Shown: positions 1 to 8,232 of the stretch, piece after piece
Numbering within the stretch: the stretch's first letter is position 1
How the letters are laid out: each line of letters begins with the position of its first letter
Origin: a bacterium
GTDB lineage: Bacteria; Verrucomicrobiota; Verrucomicrobiae; JAJYAR01
NCBI GenBank assembly: GCA_021779435.1
Contig: JAJYAR010000008.1
Location: forward strand, 1-19,926
Reading direction: 5' to 3'
DNA: 19,926 nucleotides
Translations under genes and position numbers: made by a program
The notes under the pieces: generated by a model
What the model saw: the letters and a program-made list of their open reading frames with translations, nothing else
What the model was told of the DNA's origin: nothing
The model's database searches: none

Positions 1-1
1 C

Positions 2-847
2 GTCGCCACCGATTTCATCAAATGGCGCGAGGATGACGGCATCGGCCGCACCGTCCGCAACGGTCTCAATTTCACCGAGCGCGGCTTCGGCATTCGCGGC
101 GCCGTCGGCGCCCCCGACCGCGGCAACACCGCCGCTTCGCAGCTCAGGCCGGGTGACTTCGACTGGGACAACATCTTCGGCAAACTCGGCGCCCGCTGGT
201 TCCACACCGGCGGCATCTTCGCCGCTCTGTCCGAGTCCACCGCCGCGCTCACGATCGAGGCCGTCAAGGCCGCCAAGAAGCACGGAACGATCGTCAGCTA
301 CGACCTCAATTACCGTCCGTCCCTCTGGAAGACCATCGGCGGCCTGAAGAAGGCGCAGGAGGTCAACAAGGAGATCGCGAAGTACGTCGACGTCATGATC
401 GGCAACGAGGAGGACTTCACCGCCTCCCTCGGCTTCGAGGTGAAGGGCGCCGATCACAACATCAGCAAGATCGAGATCGATGCGTTCAAGGACATGATCG
501 GCACCGCGGTGAAGACCTTCCCGAACTTCAAGGTCGCCGCCACCACGCTGCGGCGCGTCATCACCGCCACCAAGAACGACTGGAGCGCGATCCTCTGGCA
601 TGACGGCAACTTCCACGAGAGCCGCAAGTACCCGGAGCTCGAGATCCTCGACCGCGTGGGCGGCGGTGACAGCTTCGCCTCCGGCCTGCAGTTCGGCTTC
701 CTCGAGTTCAACGACGCGCAGAAGGCGGTCGAGTACGGCGCAGCCCATGGCGCGCTCGCCTCGACCACCCCGGGCGACACCTCGATGGCCACCCGCAAGG
801 AAGTCGAGAAGCAGATCAAGGGCGGCGGCGCCCGCGTCGTGCGGTGA
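2..847 (+). CDS. PfkB-family sugar kinase, KDG kinase-like (5' partial)
   Basis: The open frame enters from the left edge and gives 281 residues up to the TGA at 845-847; the true start lies outside the window. The PfkB signature DRVGGGDSFASG is near visible residues 217-228, and the aspartate of GGGDSF (about 223) is the expected catalytic base. Upstream blocks WFHTGGIFAALSEST and SYDLNYRPSLWK are typical of 2-keto-3-deoxygluconate kinases and related ribokinase-fold enzymes, which phosphorylate a sugar acid or sugar with ATP in the cytoplasm. The missing part, roughly 50-60 residues, would hold the N-terminal substrate-binding strand. KDG kinase is the best guess because of the NYRPSLW block and because a pectin-type GH105 enzyme is in the same window; fructokinase or another PfkB kinase is possible. 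It is followed by a hairpin and a strong terminator, so it ends its transcript. Confidence 0.85.
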   Translation, partial: VATDFIKWREDDGIGRTVRNGLNFTERGFGIRGAVGAPDRGNTAASQLRPGDFDWDNIFGKLGARWFHTGGIFAALSESTAALTIEAVKAAKKHGTIVSYDLNYRPSLWKTIGGLKKAQEVNKEIAKYVDVMIGNEEDFTASLGFEVKGADHNISKIEIDAFKDMIGTAVKTFPNFKVAATTLRRVITATKNDWSAILWHDGNFHESRKYPELEILDRVGGGDSFASGLQFGFLEFNDAQKAVEYGAAHGALASTTPGDTSMATRKEVEKQIKGGGARVVR

Positions 848-866
848 GCGCGCCGCAACGGCGCGC
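848..866 (+). other. GC-rich hairpin directly after the kinase stop
   Basis: GCGCGCCG and CGGCGCGC form a perfect 8-bp stem with a CAA loop, starting on the base after the TGA. No T-run follows, so it is not an intrinsic terminator by itself. It may protect the 3' end of the transcript, or be chance in GC-rich DNA. Confidence 0.4.
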
Positions 867-870
867 TGGG

Positions 871-899
871 TAAGGTTGCACGTTTAAGGTTTAAGGACC
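871..899 (+). repeat. TTTAAGG-type dispersed repeat, copy 1
   Basis: This A/T-rich stretch repeats TTTAAGG and TAAGGTT in otherwise GC-rich DNA. A related, longer stretch lies in opposite orientation at 8361-8400 in another intergenic gap. It has no coding potential and its function is unknown. Confidence 0.45.
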
Positions 900-920
900 T
901 ATCCGCACCAACACTCTCAA

Positions 921-947
921 GCCCGGGCCCCGCGCCCGGGCTTTTTT
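921..947 (+). terminator. Intrinsic terminator of the sugar kinase
   Basis: GCCCGGGC at 921-928 pairs with GCCCGGGC at 934-941 (8-bp perfect stem, 5-base loop), followed by six T at 942-947. This is a canonical rho-independent terminator 73 bases after the kinase stop. Confidence 0.9.
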
Positions 948-962
948 GCGCCAGCGCCCCAT

Positions 963-1036
963 GCATCGCAGATAAATCTGCTCCTACAGGCCGTGCGCCC
1001 CCCCGGTAGGAGCAAATTCATTTGCGACTCCGTTGC
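963..1036. repeat. REP-like inverted-pair element, copy 1
   Basis: This 74-base unit has two 22-base arms in inverted orientation, TCGCAGATAAATCTGCTCCTAC at 966-987 and its near reverse complement at 1006-1027, separated by a C-rich spacer. An almost identical unit (one difference seen) lies at 1120-1193. The GTAGGAGCAAATTTATTTGCGA-type arm resembles the extragenic palindromic repeats of many bacterial genomes, arranged as a BIME-like pair. Confidence 0.85.
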
Positions 1037-1119
1037 CCGCGTCCGCCCCCCAGGCACCGCGCTCGCCCGCCCAATTTCCACCTCGCGCCTCTCGGCCTTG
1101 GCCTACCGCCCCTGCCAAG

Positions 1120-1193
1120 GCATCGCAGATAAATCTGCTCCTACAGGCCGTGCGCCCCCCCGGTAGGAGCAAATTTATTTGCGACTCCGTTGC
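1120..1193. repeat. REP-like inverted-pair element, copy 2
   Basis: Second copy of the 74-base unit, in direct orientation relative to copy 1 with 83 bases between them. Arms are at 1123-1144 and 1163-1184. The only difference seen is in the right arm (ATTTATT here, ATTCATT in copy 1). The copies sit between the convergent kinase and response-regulator genes. Confidence 0.85.
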
Positions 1194-1229
1194 GACCTGT
1201 CCCGACCCATTGCGACCCCGTTGCGACTC

Positions 1230-1997
1230 CTACCGTCCCGCCTCCACGCCTGTTGCTTCCCCGGCGCCTTGCGTCTCCACCCAGCGGACCGCGTGGCGCA
1301 CAAGGCTCGTTGAATCCTTCAGCCCGAGCTTCTCCTTGATGTTCGAGCGGTGCACGTCGACGGTCTTCGGACTGAGGCCAAGCTGCTTCGCTATGTCGCG
1401 CGTGCTCTTGCCGCCGCCCACGAGCTGGAAAATCTCAAATTCGCGGTCACTGAGCTTCTCGATCGGCGAACTCGACCCGCGCGGCTTCCGGCCGGACATG
1501 TCGTCGAGGATCTTCGCGGACACGCGCGGGCTCACGTACGGCTGACCGGAAAGCACCTGACGAATCGCGAAGAGCAGATTCTCACCGCCCGCTTCCTTCA
1601 TGATGTACCCACGCGCCCCGGCCCGCAGCACGCGCTCGGCATAAATCACCTCGTCGTGCATCGAGACCACGAGCATGGGAAGCTTCGGATGGATCGCCTG
1701 CACATCCTTGATGAATTCGATGCCACTGCGTCCCGGCATGGTGATGTCCGTCAGCACGAGGTCCACCGGCTGTCTTTCGATCTTTCGCAAGGCCTCGGTC
1801 GGCTCCCCGGCCTCACCACACACCTGCAGGTCCAGCTGTTTGTCGATCAACTGCGCAAGACCGGCCCGCATGAAGGGATGGTCGTCCACGATGAGAATGC
1901 GTTTGCGCGTCCGCCCGCCGGCATCGGCCGTGGGCGGCACCGGGGCGCGAACCTCACCCGCCGTCCGCTTCGCAGGTTGTTTCATCCCGGAATTCAT
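1230..1997 (-). CDS. NarL/FixJ-type response regulator
   Basis: A 255-aa two-component regulator that should bind DNA when phosphorylated. A 30-residue disordered leader precedes a receiver domain (about 32-150) with the acidic pair in VDDH (38-39), phospho-acceptor Asp84 in LTDITMPG, Ser112 and Lys134. A LuxR-type helix-turn-helix covers about 180-238 (KLSDREFEIFQLV, STRDIAKQLGLSPKTVDVHRSNI). I chose the ATG at 1997 because GGAGGTGAG lies directly upstream and the TGA of the preceding kinase ends two bases before it (TGAGATG), which suggests translational coupling. The open frame extends upstream to 2054, but that part overlaps the kinase. As last gene of a four-gene signalling operon it is the likely output of the adjacent HisKA_3 kinase, the usual NarL partner. 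Confidence 0.93.
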   Translation of the reverse strand: MNSGMKQPAKRTAGEVRAPVPPTADAGGRTRKRILIVDDHPFMRAGLAQLIDKQLDLQVCGEAGEPTEALRKIERQPVDLVLTDITMPGRSGIEFIKDVQAIHPKLPMLVVSMHDEVIYAERVLRAGARGYIMKEAGGENLLFAIRQVLSGQPYVSPRVSAKILDDMSGRKPRGSSSPIEKLSDREFEIFQLVGGGKSTRDIAKQLGLSPKTVDVHRSNIKEKLGLKDSTSLVRHAVRWVETQGAGEATGVEAGR

Positions 1998-1998
1998 C

Positions 1999-3564
1999 TC
2001 ACCTCCCTGCACGGACACCCGCCGCGACAAGCCGGACCCGCGCAGTCCGTGCACCGGCGGCGCGCGTCTTCCGCGTTTGAGCCCCGGTGCCCGTCGCAGC
2101 CGCCTGGGGTTCCTTATCGAGCGTGCAGGTGATCACCGTGCCCTTGTTTCGCGTCGATTCAATCGACAGCCGGGCGCCAATCGTCGACGCGCGGTGCCGC
2201 ATCACGCGCAGGCCGACGCCACCCGTCGCCTCGGCATCGGCGGGCATGCCCGTCCCGTCGTCCGACACCTCCAAAACCACTGAACCGGCATGTTCGGCGA
2301 GCGTGATGACGACCTCCTTCGCGTGGGCGTGCTTGAGCGCGTTGGCCACCGCCTCCTGCGCGATCCGATAGAGATGCACTGCCTGCTCCAGGTCCCGGAC
2401 GCGGACGTTTGCCGGGCACACCAGCCTGCACTTCGCGCGTCCGACGGCGGACGTCGATTCCGCGAGTTCGGCGAGCGCCCCCTGGAGTCCCGAGGCATCG
2501 AGCACGAATGCCGTCAGGCCGTGAGCAAGGGCACGCGTCTGGGTGATTGCCTGGCGAAGGAAAGCGCCCATCGCGGACACCTGCTCCTTCAACTCCGGAT
2601 CTGCATTCGCCAAGTCCGAACGAAGCGTGTGGCACATGAACTCGATCGCGGTCAGCTGCTGGCCGAGTCCGTCGTGCAGATCCTGGCCGATCCGGCGCTG
2701 CTCGCGGTCGCTGATGCTGAGGAGTTCCTTCTCCAGCTGCTTGCGATCGGTGATGTCCGAGTTGGCGCCGATCATCCGGAGCGGCTTACCCGCCGCGTCA
2801 CGCTCGAGCACCGCGCGGGAATGGATCCATCGGTACGAGCCATCCTTGTGCTGCAGCCGGTACTCGATGCTGAACGCGGGAACCGCGTCCGCGAGGAAGT
2901 CCTGGAACGCCTGCGCAACCCGTGCGGCATCCTGCGGGTGAATACGCCGCCGCCACTCGCTGCGATGATTCGGAATCTCCTCGGGCTGGTAGCCGAGGAT
3001 CGCTTTCCACCGCGGAGAATAGTACGCGCTCTCGTCCGCCACGCGCCATTCCCACACCCCGTCGTTCGTCGCACGCATGGCCGCCGCAAAACGCGCCTCG
3101 CTCTCGCGCAGGCTCGCCTCGGTTTCCGTCAGCTGCCGGTCACGGTCGATCGTCTCGACGGCGCGCTTCACGACACCCGGTAGAAGGTCGAGCAGGCCCG
3201 TGTCCTTCATCACGTAGTCGAGGGCGCCCTGCTTCATGACGTCCACGGCCACCTTTTCGTCGCCCTGGCCCGTGACGACCAGGAACGGCACCGGCGTGTG
3301 ATGCTGTTTCAGGCGCTCCACCAGTGCCTGGCCGCCAACGTCGTTCATCTTGAGGTCCAGCAGCATCAGGTCCGGCTTGTGTGTCTCGAGCCACGCAAGC
3401 GCCTCCGCGCCGGACTGGGCCGTCGCCACCTCGTGTCCCTCGGCCCGCAGCGCCTCAGCCATGAGCACGCGCAACCCGTCGTCATCGTCCACAATCAGGA
3501 TACGCGCCGCGCCCCGCCGCGGCCCGGCGGGCGCAATGCCAAACACTTGTCCGCGATCGTTCAC
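1999..3564 (-). CDS. Receiver-PAS-HisKA_3 sensor kinase
   Basis: A 521-aa cytoplasmic kinase with no membrane segment. The N-terminal receiver (about 21-135) has IVDDDD, phospho-acceptor Asp70 (LMLLDLKM), Thr98 and Lys120. A PAS fold covers about 155-275, ending in the typical DITDRKQLE. The dimerisation/phosphotransfer helix is of the HisKA_3 (NarX/DegS) class, with His297 in IGQDLHDGLGQQL. The ATPase domain shows the N box (AQEAVANALKHA), DDGTGMP and GGVGLRVMRHRA. The last ~36 residues are an Ala/Arg/Thr-rich tail unlike the rest. The start is a GTG that overlaps the upstream regulator stop (GTGA), and the stop abuts the NarL-type gene. A receiver at the kinase N-terminus suggests input from an upstream kinase, so a phosphorelay or cross-regulation with the PAS kinase of this operon is likely. 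This is inferred from layout. Confidence 0.92.
   Translation of the reverse strand: MNDRGQVFGIAPAGPRRGAARILIVDDDDGLRVLMAEALRAEGHEVATAQSGAEALAWLETHKPDLMLLDLKMNDVGGQALVERLKQHHTPVPFLVVTGQGDEKVAVDVMKQGALDYVMKDTGLLDLLPGVVKRAVETIDRDRQLTETEASLRESEARFAAAMRATNDGVWEWRVADESAYYSPRWKAILGYQPEEIPNHRSEWRRRIHPQDAARVAQAFQDFLADAVPAFSIEYRLQHKDGSYRWIHSRAVLERDAAGKPLRMIGANSDITDRKQLEKELLSISDREQRRIGQDLHDGLGQQLTAIEFMCHTLRSDLANADPELKEQVSAMGAFLRQAITQTRALAHGLTAFVLDASGLQGALAELAESTSAVGRAKCRLVCPANVRVRDLEQAVHLYRIAQEAVANALKHAHAKEVVITLAEHAGSVVLEVSDDGTGMPADAEATGGVGLRVMRHRASTIGARLSIESTRNKGTVITCTLDKEPQAAATGTGAQTRKTRAAGARTARVRLVAAGVRAGR
2001..2006 (-). promoter_or_regulatory. Shine-Dalgarno deciding the regulator start
   Basis: GGAGGT on the minus strand, three bases before the ATG at 1997, overlaps the end of the upstream kinase gene. 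It is one of few clear Shine-Dalgarno sites in the window and supports the 1997 start over in-frame codons further upstream. Confidence 0.6.
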
Positions 3565-4016
3565 GTTGCCGCCCCCTCGCTGACCGCTGGAACCAGGAGC
3601 AGGGTGACGAACATGCCGAGGCGGCGGATCGCCTCGGCGAACCGCTCGTACTCGACCGGTTTCTGGATGTACACGCTGCAGCCGAGCGCATGACAGCGCT
3701 CCACTTCCCGTTCGTCGTCCGTCGTGGTGAGCATGATGATCGGGATCTTCCTCAGCTCCGGATCTGATTTCAGCCGTCGCAGCACCTGGATCCCGTCCAC
3801 CTTCGGCATGCGGATGTCGAGGAGGACCAGGAACACCTCGCCGGTGTGCCGGGGCGGTGTCCCGTCGGTGCCGAAAAAGAAATCGAGCACGGCCTGCCCG
3901 TCACGAAAGTGCTCGATCTCGTTGTTCAAGCCGGCCGACTCGAGGTTCTGCTGCACGAGGATCGCGTGCCCCTCGTCGTCGTCGACGATGAGAATCTTGG
4001 GTGCCTGTTTTTTCAC
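3561..4016 (-). CDS. Single-domain response regulator (CheY/Rcp1-like)
   Basis: A 151-aa protein made of one receiver domain and no output domain. It shows [10 protein letters not shown], phospho-acceptor Asp67 in [12 protein letters not shown], Thr97/Thr98 and Lys119 in YIQKP. The insertion with DFFFGTDGT and the [20 protein letters not shown] block are typical of Rcp1-type regulators that pair with PAS or phytochrome-like kinases. The start is a GTG overlapping the TGA of the upstream PAS kinase (GTGA), and its stop overlaps the GTG of the next kinase the same way, so all three genes should be translationally coupled. It is the most likely direct target of the upstream HisKA kinase and may act as a phosphate carrier or protein-binding switch. 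Confidence 0.93.
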   Translation of the reverse strand: MKKQAPKILIVDDDEGHAILVQQNLESAGLNNEIEHFRDGQAVLDFFFGTDGTPPRHTGEVFLVLLDIRMPKVDGIQVLRRLKSDPELRKIPIIMLTTTDDEREVERCHALGCSVYIQKPVEYERFAEAIRRLGMFVTLLLVPAVSEGAAT

Positions 4017-5287
4017 GGGAGTGTGGCTGGCTGGGTTTCGGCTGATGGGATTGCTACGAAGAAAGTGGCGCCCTTGCCCTCGGTGCTCTGCATCCAGATC
4101 CGGCCGCGCTGCCGTTCCAGCACGCGCTGGGCGATCGTCAGTCCGAGTCCCTCGCCCGTCGAAACCTCGGGGTTGAGCCGATGGAAGATCTCAAACGCCT
4201 TCGCCTGGTGTTCAGGCGCTATCCCGATCCCGTTGTCCTCGACGGAATACACCGCCTCCGGCCCGCGAACCTCTCCCGAGACATGGATCCGCAGGCGGCG
4301 GCTCGGCTCGCGGTACTTCAATGCGTTGTCCATGAGGTTCGAGAAGACCTGGCTGGTCTGCGTGACATCCGCGATGCAGCCGGGCAACGGATCGACCACG
4401 ATCTCCGCGCCGACCGTCTGGATTTGGAACTTCAGCGAGGCCACGATCTCGGCGACCAGGAGATTCATGTCGAGCGGCCGGAGGTTCAGCGCCACGCGAC
4501 CAAGCCGCGAGTACCGGAGAAGCCCGGCCAGCAACATATCCATCTTGTTGACACCCGCGTTGATGAATTTGAGCGCCTGGGGAATCGTCGTCTCAACCTG
4601 CGGCTTCAACTCGGCGGCGGGCACGTTCCCATCCGCGGCGGAGGCCACGGCGGCGCCGATCTTTTCGCAGGCCCGGTTGAGCTGCCTGCTGAATCCCTGG
4701 ACGTTCACCAGCGGAGAACGAAGGTCGTGCGACACCGTGTAAACGATCGTCTCCAGCTCCTTGTTCTTCTCCTCCAGTTCCTTTGCGAACTGCTTCAGGT
4801 TCTCCTCGTCCGCCTTCCGCTTCGTGATGTCAGTGCGGATCGCGACGTATTGCGCCGGCTTCCCGGACGCGTCGACCCGCGGGAAGATCGTGGTGTCCAT
4901 CCAGTAAAGCGAACCGTCCTTCGCCCGGTTACGAATCTCGCCATGCCACACGCGGCCGCTGCCAATGGTGCCCCAGAGATTGCGGAAGAACTCCTTCGGG
5001 TGATGCCGTGAGTTGATGATCCGGTGGTCCTTGCCGAGCAGTTCGTCCCGAGAGTACTTCGAGATGTCACAGAACTTGTCGTTCACGTAAGTGATCCGGC
5101 CGGCGCGATCGGTGATCGCAACGATCGAGTGCTCATCGAGCGCGGCCTTGATGTCCCTCAACTCAGCCTCGGTGTTGTGATACCGCTCCTCGGAACGCTC
5201 GCGCTCGGAGGACGCCGCCTGCTCGATTTCAGCAAGCCGCGCCACGAGTTCATCCCGCGAAAGTTGAAGATAGTCCGGCTGGGCCAC
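4013..5287 (-). CDS. PAS-domain sensor histidine kinase
   Basis: A 424-aa soluble kinase and first gene of the signalling operon. A short coiled segment (about 10-50) precedes one PAS domain (about 50-158; [46 protein letters not shown]), then a HisKA domain with His187 in [19 protein letters not shown], and an ATPase domain with NLMDNALKY (317-325), DNGIGI (351-356) and GEGLGLTIA (378-386). No transmembrane helix is seen, so it should sense a cytoplasmic signal. A PAS of this type could bind flavin, heme or a small ligand; the sequence does not say which. The start is read as GTG at 5287. No strong Shine-Dalgarno is visible, so the exact start is less certain. It is divergent from the AraC gene across about 184 bases. 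Confidence 0.92.
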   Translation of the reverse strand: MAQPDYLQLSRDELVARLAEIEQAASSERERSEERYHNTEAELRDIKAALDEHSIVAITDRAGRITYVNDKFCDISKYSRDELLGKDHRIINSRHHPKEFFRNLWGTIGSGRVWHGEIRNRAKDGSLYWMDTTIFPRVDASGKPAQYVAIRTDITKRKADEENLKQFAKELEEKNKELETIVYTVSHDLRSPLVNVQGFSRQLNRACEKIGAAVASAADGNVPAAELKPQVETTIPQALKFINAGVNKMDMLLAGLLRYSRLGRVALNLRPLDMNLLVAEIVASLKFQIQTVGAEIVVDPLPGCIADVTQTSQVFSNLMDNALKYREPSRRLRIHVSGEVRGPEAVYSVEDNGIGIAPEHQAKAFEIFHRLNPEVSTGEGLGLTIAQRVLERQRGRIWMQSTEGKGATFFVAIPSAETQPATLP

Positions 5288-5414
5288 GATGAGAACAGCT
5301 AATCATCCCGCAGGTTTTGCGCAAGCGGGTCGGATCGTCCAACACCGCAGCTTCTACTCGGGAGACGTAGTATCGCTAAGGCTTTTCCCTATCGAGAAAG
5401 GGCCGGCTCACCAA

Positions 5415-5443
5415 TTACGATACTCCGCATTTCTTGCTATGGT
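5415..5443 (+). promoter_or_regulatory. Candidate sigma70-like promoter for the AraC gene
   Basis: TTACGA at 5415-5420 and TATGGT at 5438-5443 are 17 bases apart and lie about 28 bases before the proposed ATG. They match the -35 and -10 consensus only in part. This is a weak suggestion, supported mainly by position in the divergent gap between two regulator operons. Confidence 0.2.
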
Positions 5444-5471
5444 ATGCGCGTCGAAGGCGACCCTCACCCAC

Positions 5472-6410
5472 ATGAGCACTCCCATCCCCTCCCAGCCGAA
5501 CGATCAGCCGCACCGCGGGCGCGAAATGGTCGCGCAGATCCAGAAATCCGACTTGTTCCGCGACTACCAGAAGGCGTTCGAAGCCACCACGGGACTGCCC
5601 ATGGCGATCCGCCCCGCGGAATCGTTCCGGGCGCCGCTTCATGACTCCAAGCAGGCCAATCCGTTCTGCCTCCTGATGGCGACGAGCAACAAGTCGTGCG
5701 CCGCCTGCCTCCAACTCCAGGGCCGGCTTACCGATAGCGCGGTCGCCGAGCCGAAAACCCTGCAATGCCACGCGGGGTTGACCGAGTCGGCGGTACCGAT
5801 TCGCATCGGCGAGATCGTCCTCGGCTACCTCCAGACCGGGCAGGTCCTTCTGCAAAAGCCGTCCGCGATCCATTTCGAGCGGCTCGCCGCGGGGCTGGCG
5901 CTCGACGCCCAGCCGAACTTCGCCGAGCTCAAGAGCGCGTATTTCTCGACTCGCATCATCCCACGCAAGCAGTACGAGGCCGTGGTCCGCCTGCTGGCCA
6001 TCTTCGCCGCGCACCTTTCCTCCCGAAGCAACCAGCTCGTGACCGAGGAGAGCGCCTCCGAGGCGCCGGTCATTACTCGCGCCAGAGCGTTCATTTCCGA
6101 GCATTACGCCGAGGAGATCGCACTTACCGACGTTGCCAGGGCCGTGAACACCAGCCCGTTCTACTTCTGCAAGCTCTTCAAGACCGCCACCGGCCTGACG
6201 TTTACGGATTACCTCGCTCGTGTGCGTATCGAGATGGTGAAACGGATCCTGCTGAATCCGCACAAGCGGGTCAGCGAGGCCGCGTATGAGGCCGGCTTCC
6301 AATCGCTCTCGCAGTTCAACCGCGTCTTCCGGCGCGTCGCGGGCGAGTCACCGTCGGCATACCGCGACCGGCTCCACGCCCCCGGCGGCCCGCTCGCCAA
6401 CGCAGCCTGA
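5472..6410 (+). CDS. AraC-family regulator with PocR sensor domain
   Basis: A 312-aa transcription factor. The N-terminal half (about 24-190) matches the PocR ligand-binding fold: it has Cys66, the pair Cys76/Cys79 in NKSCAACL, Cys99-His100 in LQCHAGL, then VPIRIGEIVLGYLQTGQV. These cysteines are typical of the family and may bind a metal or take part in ligand or redox sensing. The C-terminal 100 residues (about 208-305) form two AraC helix-turn-helices (ALTDVARAVNTSPFYFCKLF and VSEAAYEAGFQSLSQFNRVF). The frame is open from 5289, but I chose the ATG at 5472 because family homology begins shortly after it and the upstream residues look like translated spacer. It is divergent from the PAS-kinase operon. 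PocR-AraC proteins in Verrucomicrobiota often sit beside sugar-use genes; the next gene is a glucanotransferase, but the 217-base gap makes a link uncertain. Confidence 0.9.
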   Translation: MSTPIPSQPNDQPHRGREMVAQIQKSDLFRDYQKAFEATTGLPMAIRPAESFRAPLHDSKQANPFCLLMATSNKSCAACLQLQGRLTDSAVAEPKTLQCHAGLTESAVPIRIGEIVLGYLQTGQVLLQKPSAIHFERLAAGLALDAQPNFAELKSAYFSTRIIPRKQYEAVVRLLAIFAAHLSSRSNQLVTEESASEAPVITRARAFISEHYAEEIALTDVARAVNTSPFYFCKLFKTATGLTFTDYLARVRIEMVKRILLNPHKRVSEAAYEAGFQSLSQFNRVFRRVAGESPSAYRDRLHAPGGPLANAA

Positions 6411-6561
6411 GTCTTTCGCTCGGCGAAAACCCAGGCCCTTCGCTGCGCTCAGGACGACAGGCAGCGGAGTGCGGGCATCCACGTCGGAGCGTCCACCGGC
6501 CGGGAACGGAGTCCCGACGTCACTTCCGGCTTCCGGCCTCGACCGGCTCTCAACCGCCACA

Positions 6562-6579
6562 AACGGAGGTTTTTCCGTT
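6562..6579 (+). other. Small hairpin upstream of the glucanotransferase
   Basis: AACGGA and TCCGTT form a 6-bp stem around a GGTTTT loop. It lies in the 217-base gap between the AraC and glucanotransferase genes, which otherwise shows no gene. The stem is short and has no trailing T-run, so a terminator role is doubtful. Confidence 0.2.
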
Positions 6580-6627
6580 AAGGCTTCGGGGTTTGCGTCT
6601 TCCGGGCGGACGCGTTTTTTCAACGAC

Positions 6628-8232
6628 ATGGCGTCATCTTCTCCGAAAGCCGCGGATCGCAACGGCGCAGGATTGTTCAATTGGCTGGATCATCGCGCGG
6701 CGGGCGCCCTCGTCCATCCGACCTCCATGCCGGGCGCCTTCGGCGTCGGCACGTTTGACGACGCCGGCGTGGCCCTCCTCGAAACCCTCGCCGCCGCCGG
6801 AATCCGCTACTGGCAGCTTTGCCCGCTTGGGCCGACCGGTTACGGCGACTCGCCTTACCAGTGCTTCTCGTCGTTCGCAGGCAACCCGTACCTGATCGAC
6901 CCCGCCGCACTCGTTCAGGCGGGCCTGCTCGCGGAGTCCGACCTCGCCCCGCTGCGGGCCCTGCCGGCCGACCGCGTCGACTTCGGCGGTCTCTACGAAC
7001 ACAAGCGCCCGCTTCTCTTCAAGGCCCACGCAGCCTGGCGCCGCGACCGCTCCCGCCCGCTTCCATACGGCGACTTCGATGCGTTCCGCGAGCAGCACGC
7101 GTCGTGGTTGGCGGGATACACCCTGTTCTCCGCGCTGAAGGACCATTTCAACGGAAGCCCCTGGTGGGAGTGGCCGGCCGGCGTCCGCTCCCTCGCCGCG
7201 GCCGAACACTCCCCGCTTCGCGCATCGGTCCAGGAGCGCGCCGAGGCCTATGCCTTCATCCAGTACCTGTTTTTCGGCCAATGGACGCGTCTCCGGCAGC
7301 GAGCGGCAAAACTGAACATCCGCATCATCGGCGACACCCCCATCTTCACCGCCCTCGACAGTGCCGACGTCTGGGCCAGCCCCCAGCTTTTCCAGCTCGA
7401 TGCGAAGACACTCCAGCCAAAGGCGGTCGCCGGTGTCCCGCCCGATTACTTTTCGGCCGACGGCCAGCTCTGGGGAAACCCGCTCTATGACTGGCCAGCA
7501 CACGCCGCCGAGGGATATCGCTGGTGGCTCGAACGGCTGCGCGCGAACTTCGCGCTCTACGACGTGGTCAGGATCGATCACTTCCGCGGCTTCGAAGCCT
7601 ATTGGTCCATCCCTGCCGGCTCCAAGACCGCGCGCACGGGCCGTTGGGTTGACGGCCCGGGAATCGGCTTCTTCGAAGCCGTCCGGCAGGCCATGCCTGA
7701 CGCGAAGCTGATCGCGGAGGACCTCGGGCTCCTTACTCCGGCGACCATGGAGCTGCGGGATGCGACCGGCCTGCCCGGAATGGCGGTGCTCCAGTTCGCG
7801 TTCGGTGGTCCCAACGACAACCTGTACCTGCCGCACAACCTGCGTTCCAACACCGTCATCTATTCCGGCACCCATGACAACGACACGAGCCTGGGTTGGT
7901 ATGCGACGGCTGACGAAAAGACCCGCGATCACGTGCGACGCTATTTCAGGATAAGCGGCAATGAGATCGCCTGGGACTTTATCCGTGCAGCGTATTCGTC
8001 GGTCGCCAACCTCGCGGTGATCCCCCTGCAGGACCTGCTTAGCCTTGGCAGCGAGGCGAGGTTCAACACGCCGGGCAAGCCTCAGGGGAACTGGACATGG
8101 CGCTACAGGCCCGACCAGCTCAACGCGTTCCGAAACAGTTCCGCCGCGTATCTTCGCGAACTCTCGGACCTGCATCGCCGCGACGATCTCGACCCCAAGC
8201 CGGAGAAGCCCGCTGCCTCGCCGGCGACGTGA
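6628..8232 (+). CDS. malQ: 4-alpha-glucanotransferase (amylomaltase)
   Basis: A 534-aa GH77 enzyme that moves alpha-1,4-glucan segments between maltodextrins in the cytoplasm, as part of glycogen or maltodextrin turnover. Family blocks occur in order: CPLGPTGYGDSPYQ (65-78), NPYLIDP (86-92), IIGDTPIFTALDSADVWA (233-250), GVPPDYFSADGQLWGNPLY (269-287), VVRIDHFRGFEAYW (313-326) with nucleophile Asp317, LIAEDLGLLTP (361-371) with acid/base Glu364, and SGTHDNDTSLGW (413-424) with the third carboxylate Asp417. Length fits the ~500-residue bacterial and plant-plastid form, without the long E. coli-type insertions. The open frame begins at 6286, inside the AraC gene. I chose the ATG at 6628, about 60 residues before the first conserved block. 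No Shine-Dalgarno is visible. Confidence 0.95.
   Translation: MASSSPKAADRNGAGLFNWLDHRAAGALVHPTSMPGAFGVGTFDDAGVALLETLAAAGIRYWQLCPLGPTGYGDSPYQCFSSFAGNPYLIDPAALVQAGLLAESDLAPLRALPADRVDFGGLYEHKRPLLFKAHAAWRRDRSRPLPYGDFDAFREQHASWLAGYTLFSALKDHFNGSPWWEWPAGVRSLAAAEHSPLRASVQERAEAYAFIQYLFFGQWTRLRQRAAKLNIRIIGDTPIFTALDSADVWASPQLFQLDAKTLQPKAVAGVPPDYFSADGQLWGNPLYDWPAHAAEGYRWWLERLRANFALYDVVRIDHFRGFEAYWSIPAGSKTARTGRWVDGPGIGFFEAVRQAMPDAKLIAEDLGLLTPATMELRDATGLPGMAVLQFAFGGPNDNLYLPHNLRSNTVIYSGTHDNDTSLGWYATADEKTRDHVRRYFRISGNEIAWDFIRAAYSSVANLAVIPLQDLLSLGSEARFNTPGKPQGNWTWRYRPDQLNAFRNSSAAYLRELSDLHRRDDLDPKPEKPAASPAT

Noticed and set aside
963..1193. CRISPR-like array from the repeated 74-base units
   Set aside because: Only two copies, internally palindromic with a long spacer and no cas genes; this is a REP/BIME arrangement.
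5289..5471. N-terminal extension of the AraC regulator (frame open from 5289)
   Set aside because: The 61 extra residues look like translated spacer and the start would touch the divergent kinase gene; the ATG at 5472 fits the family better.
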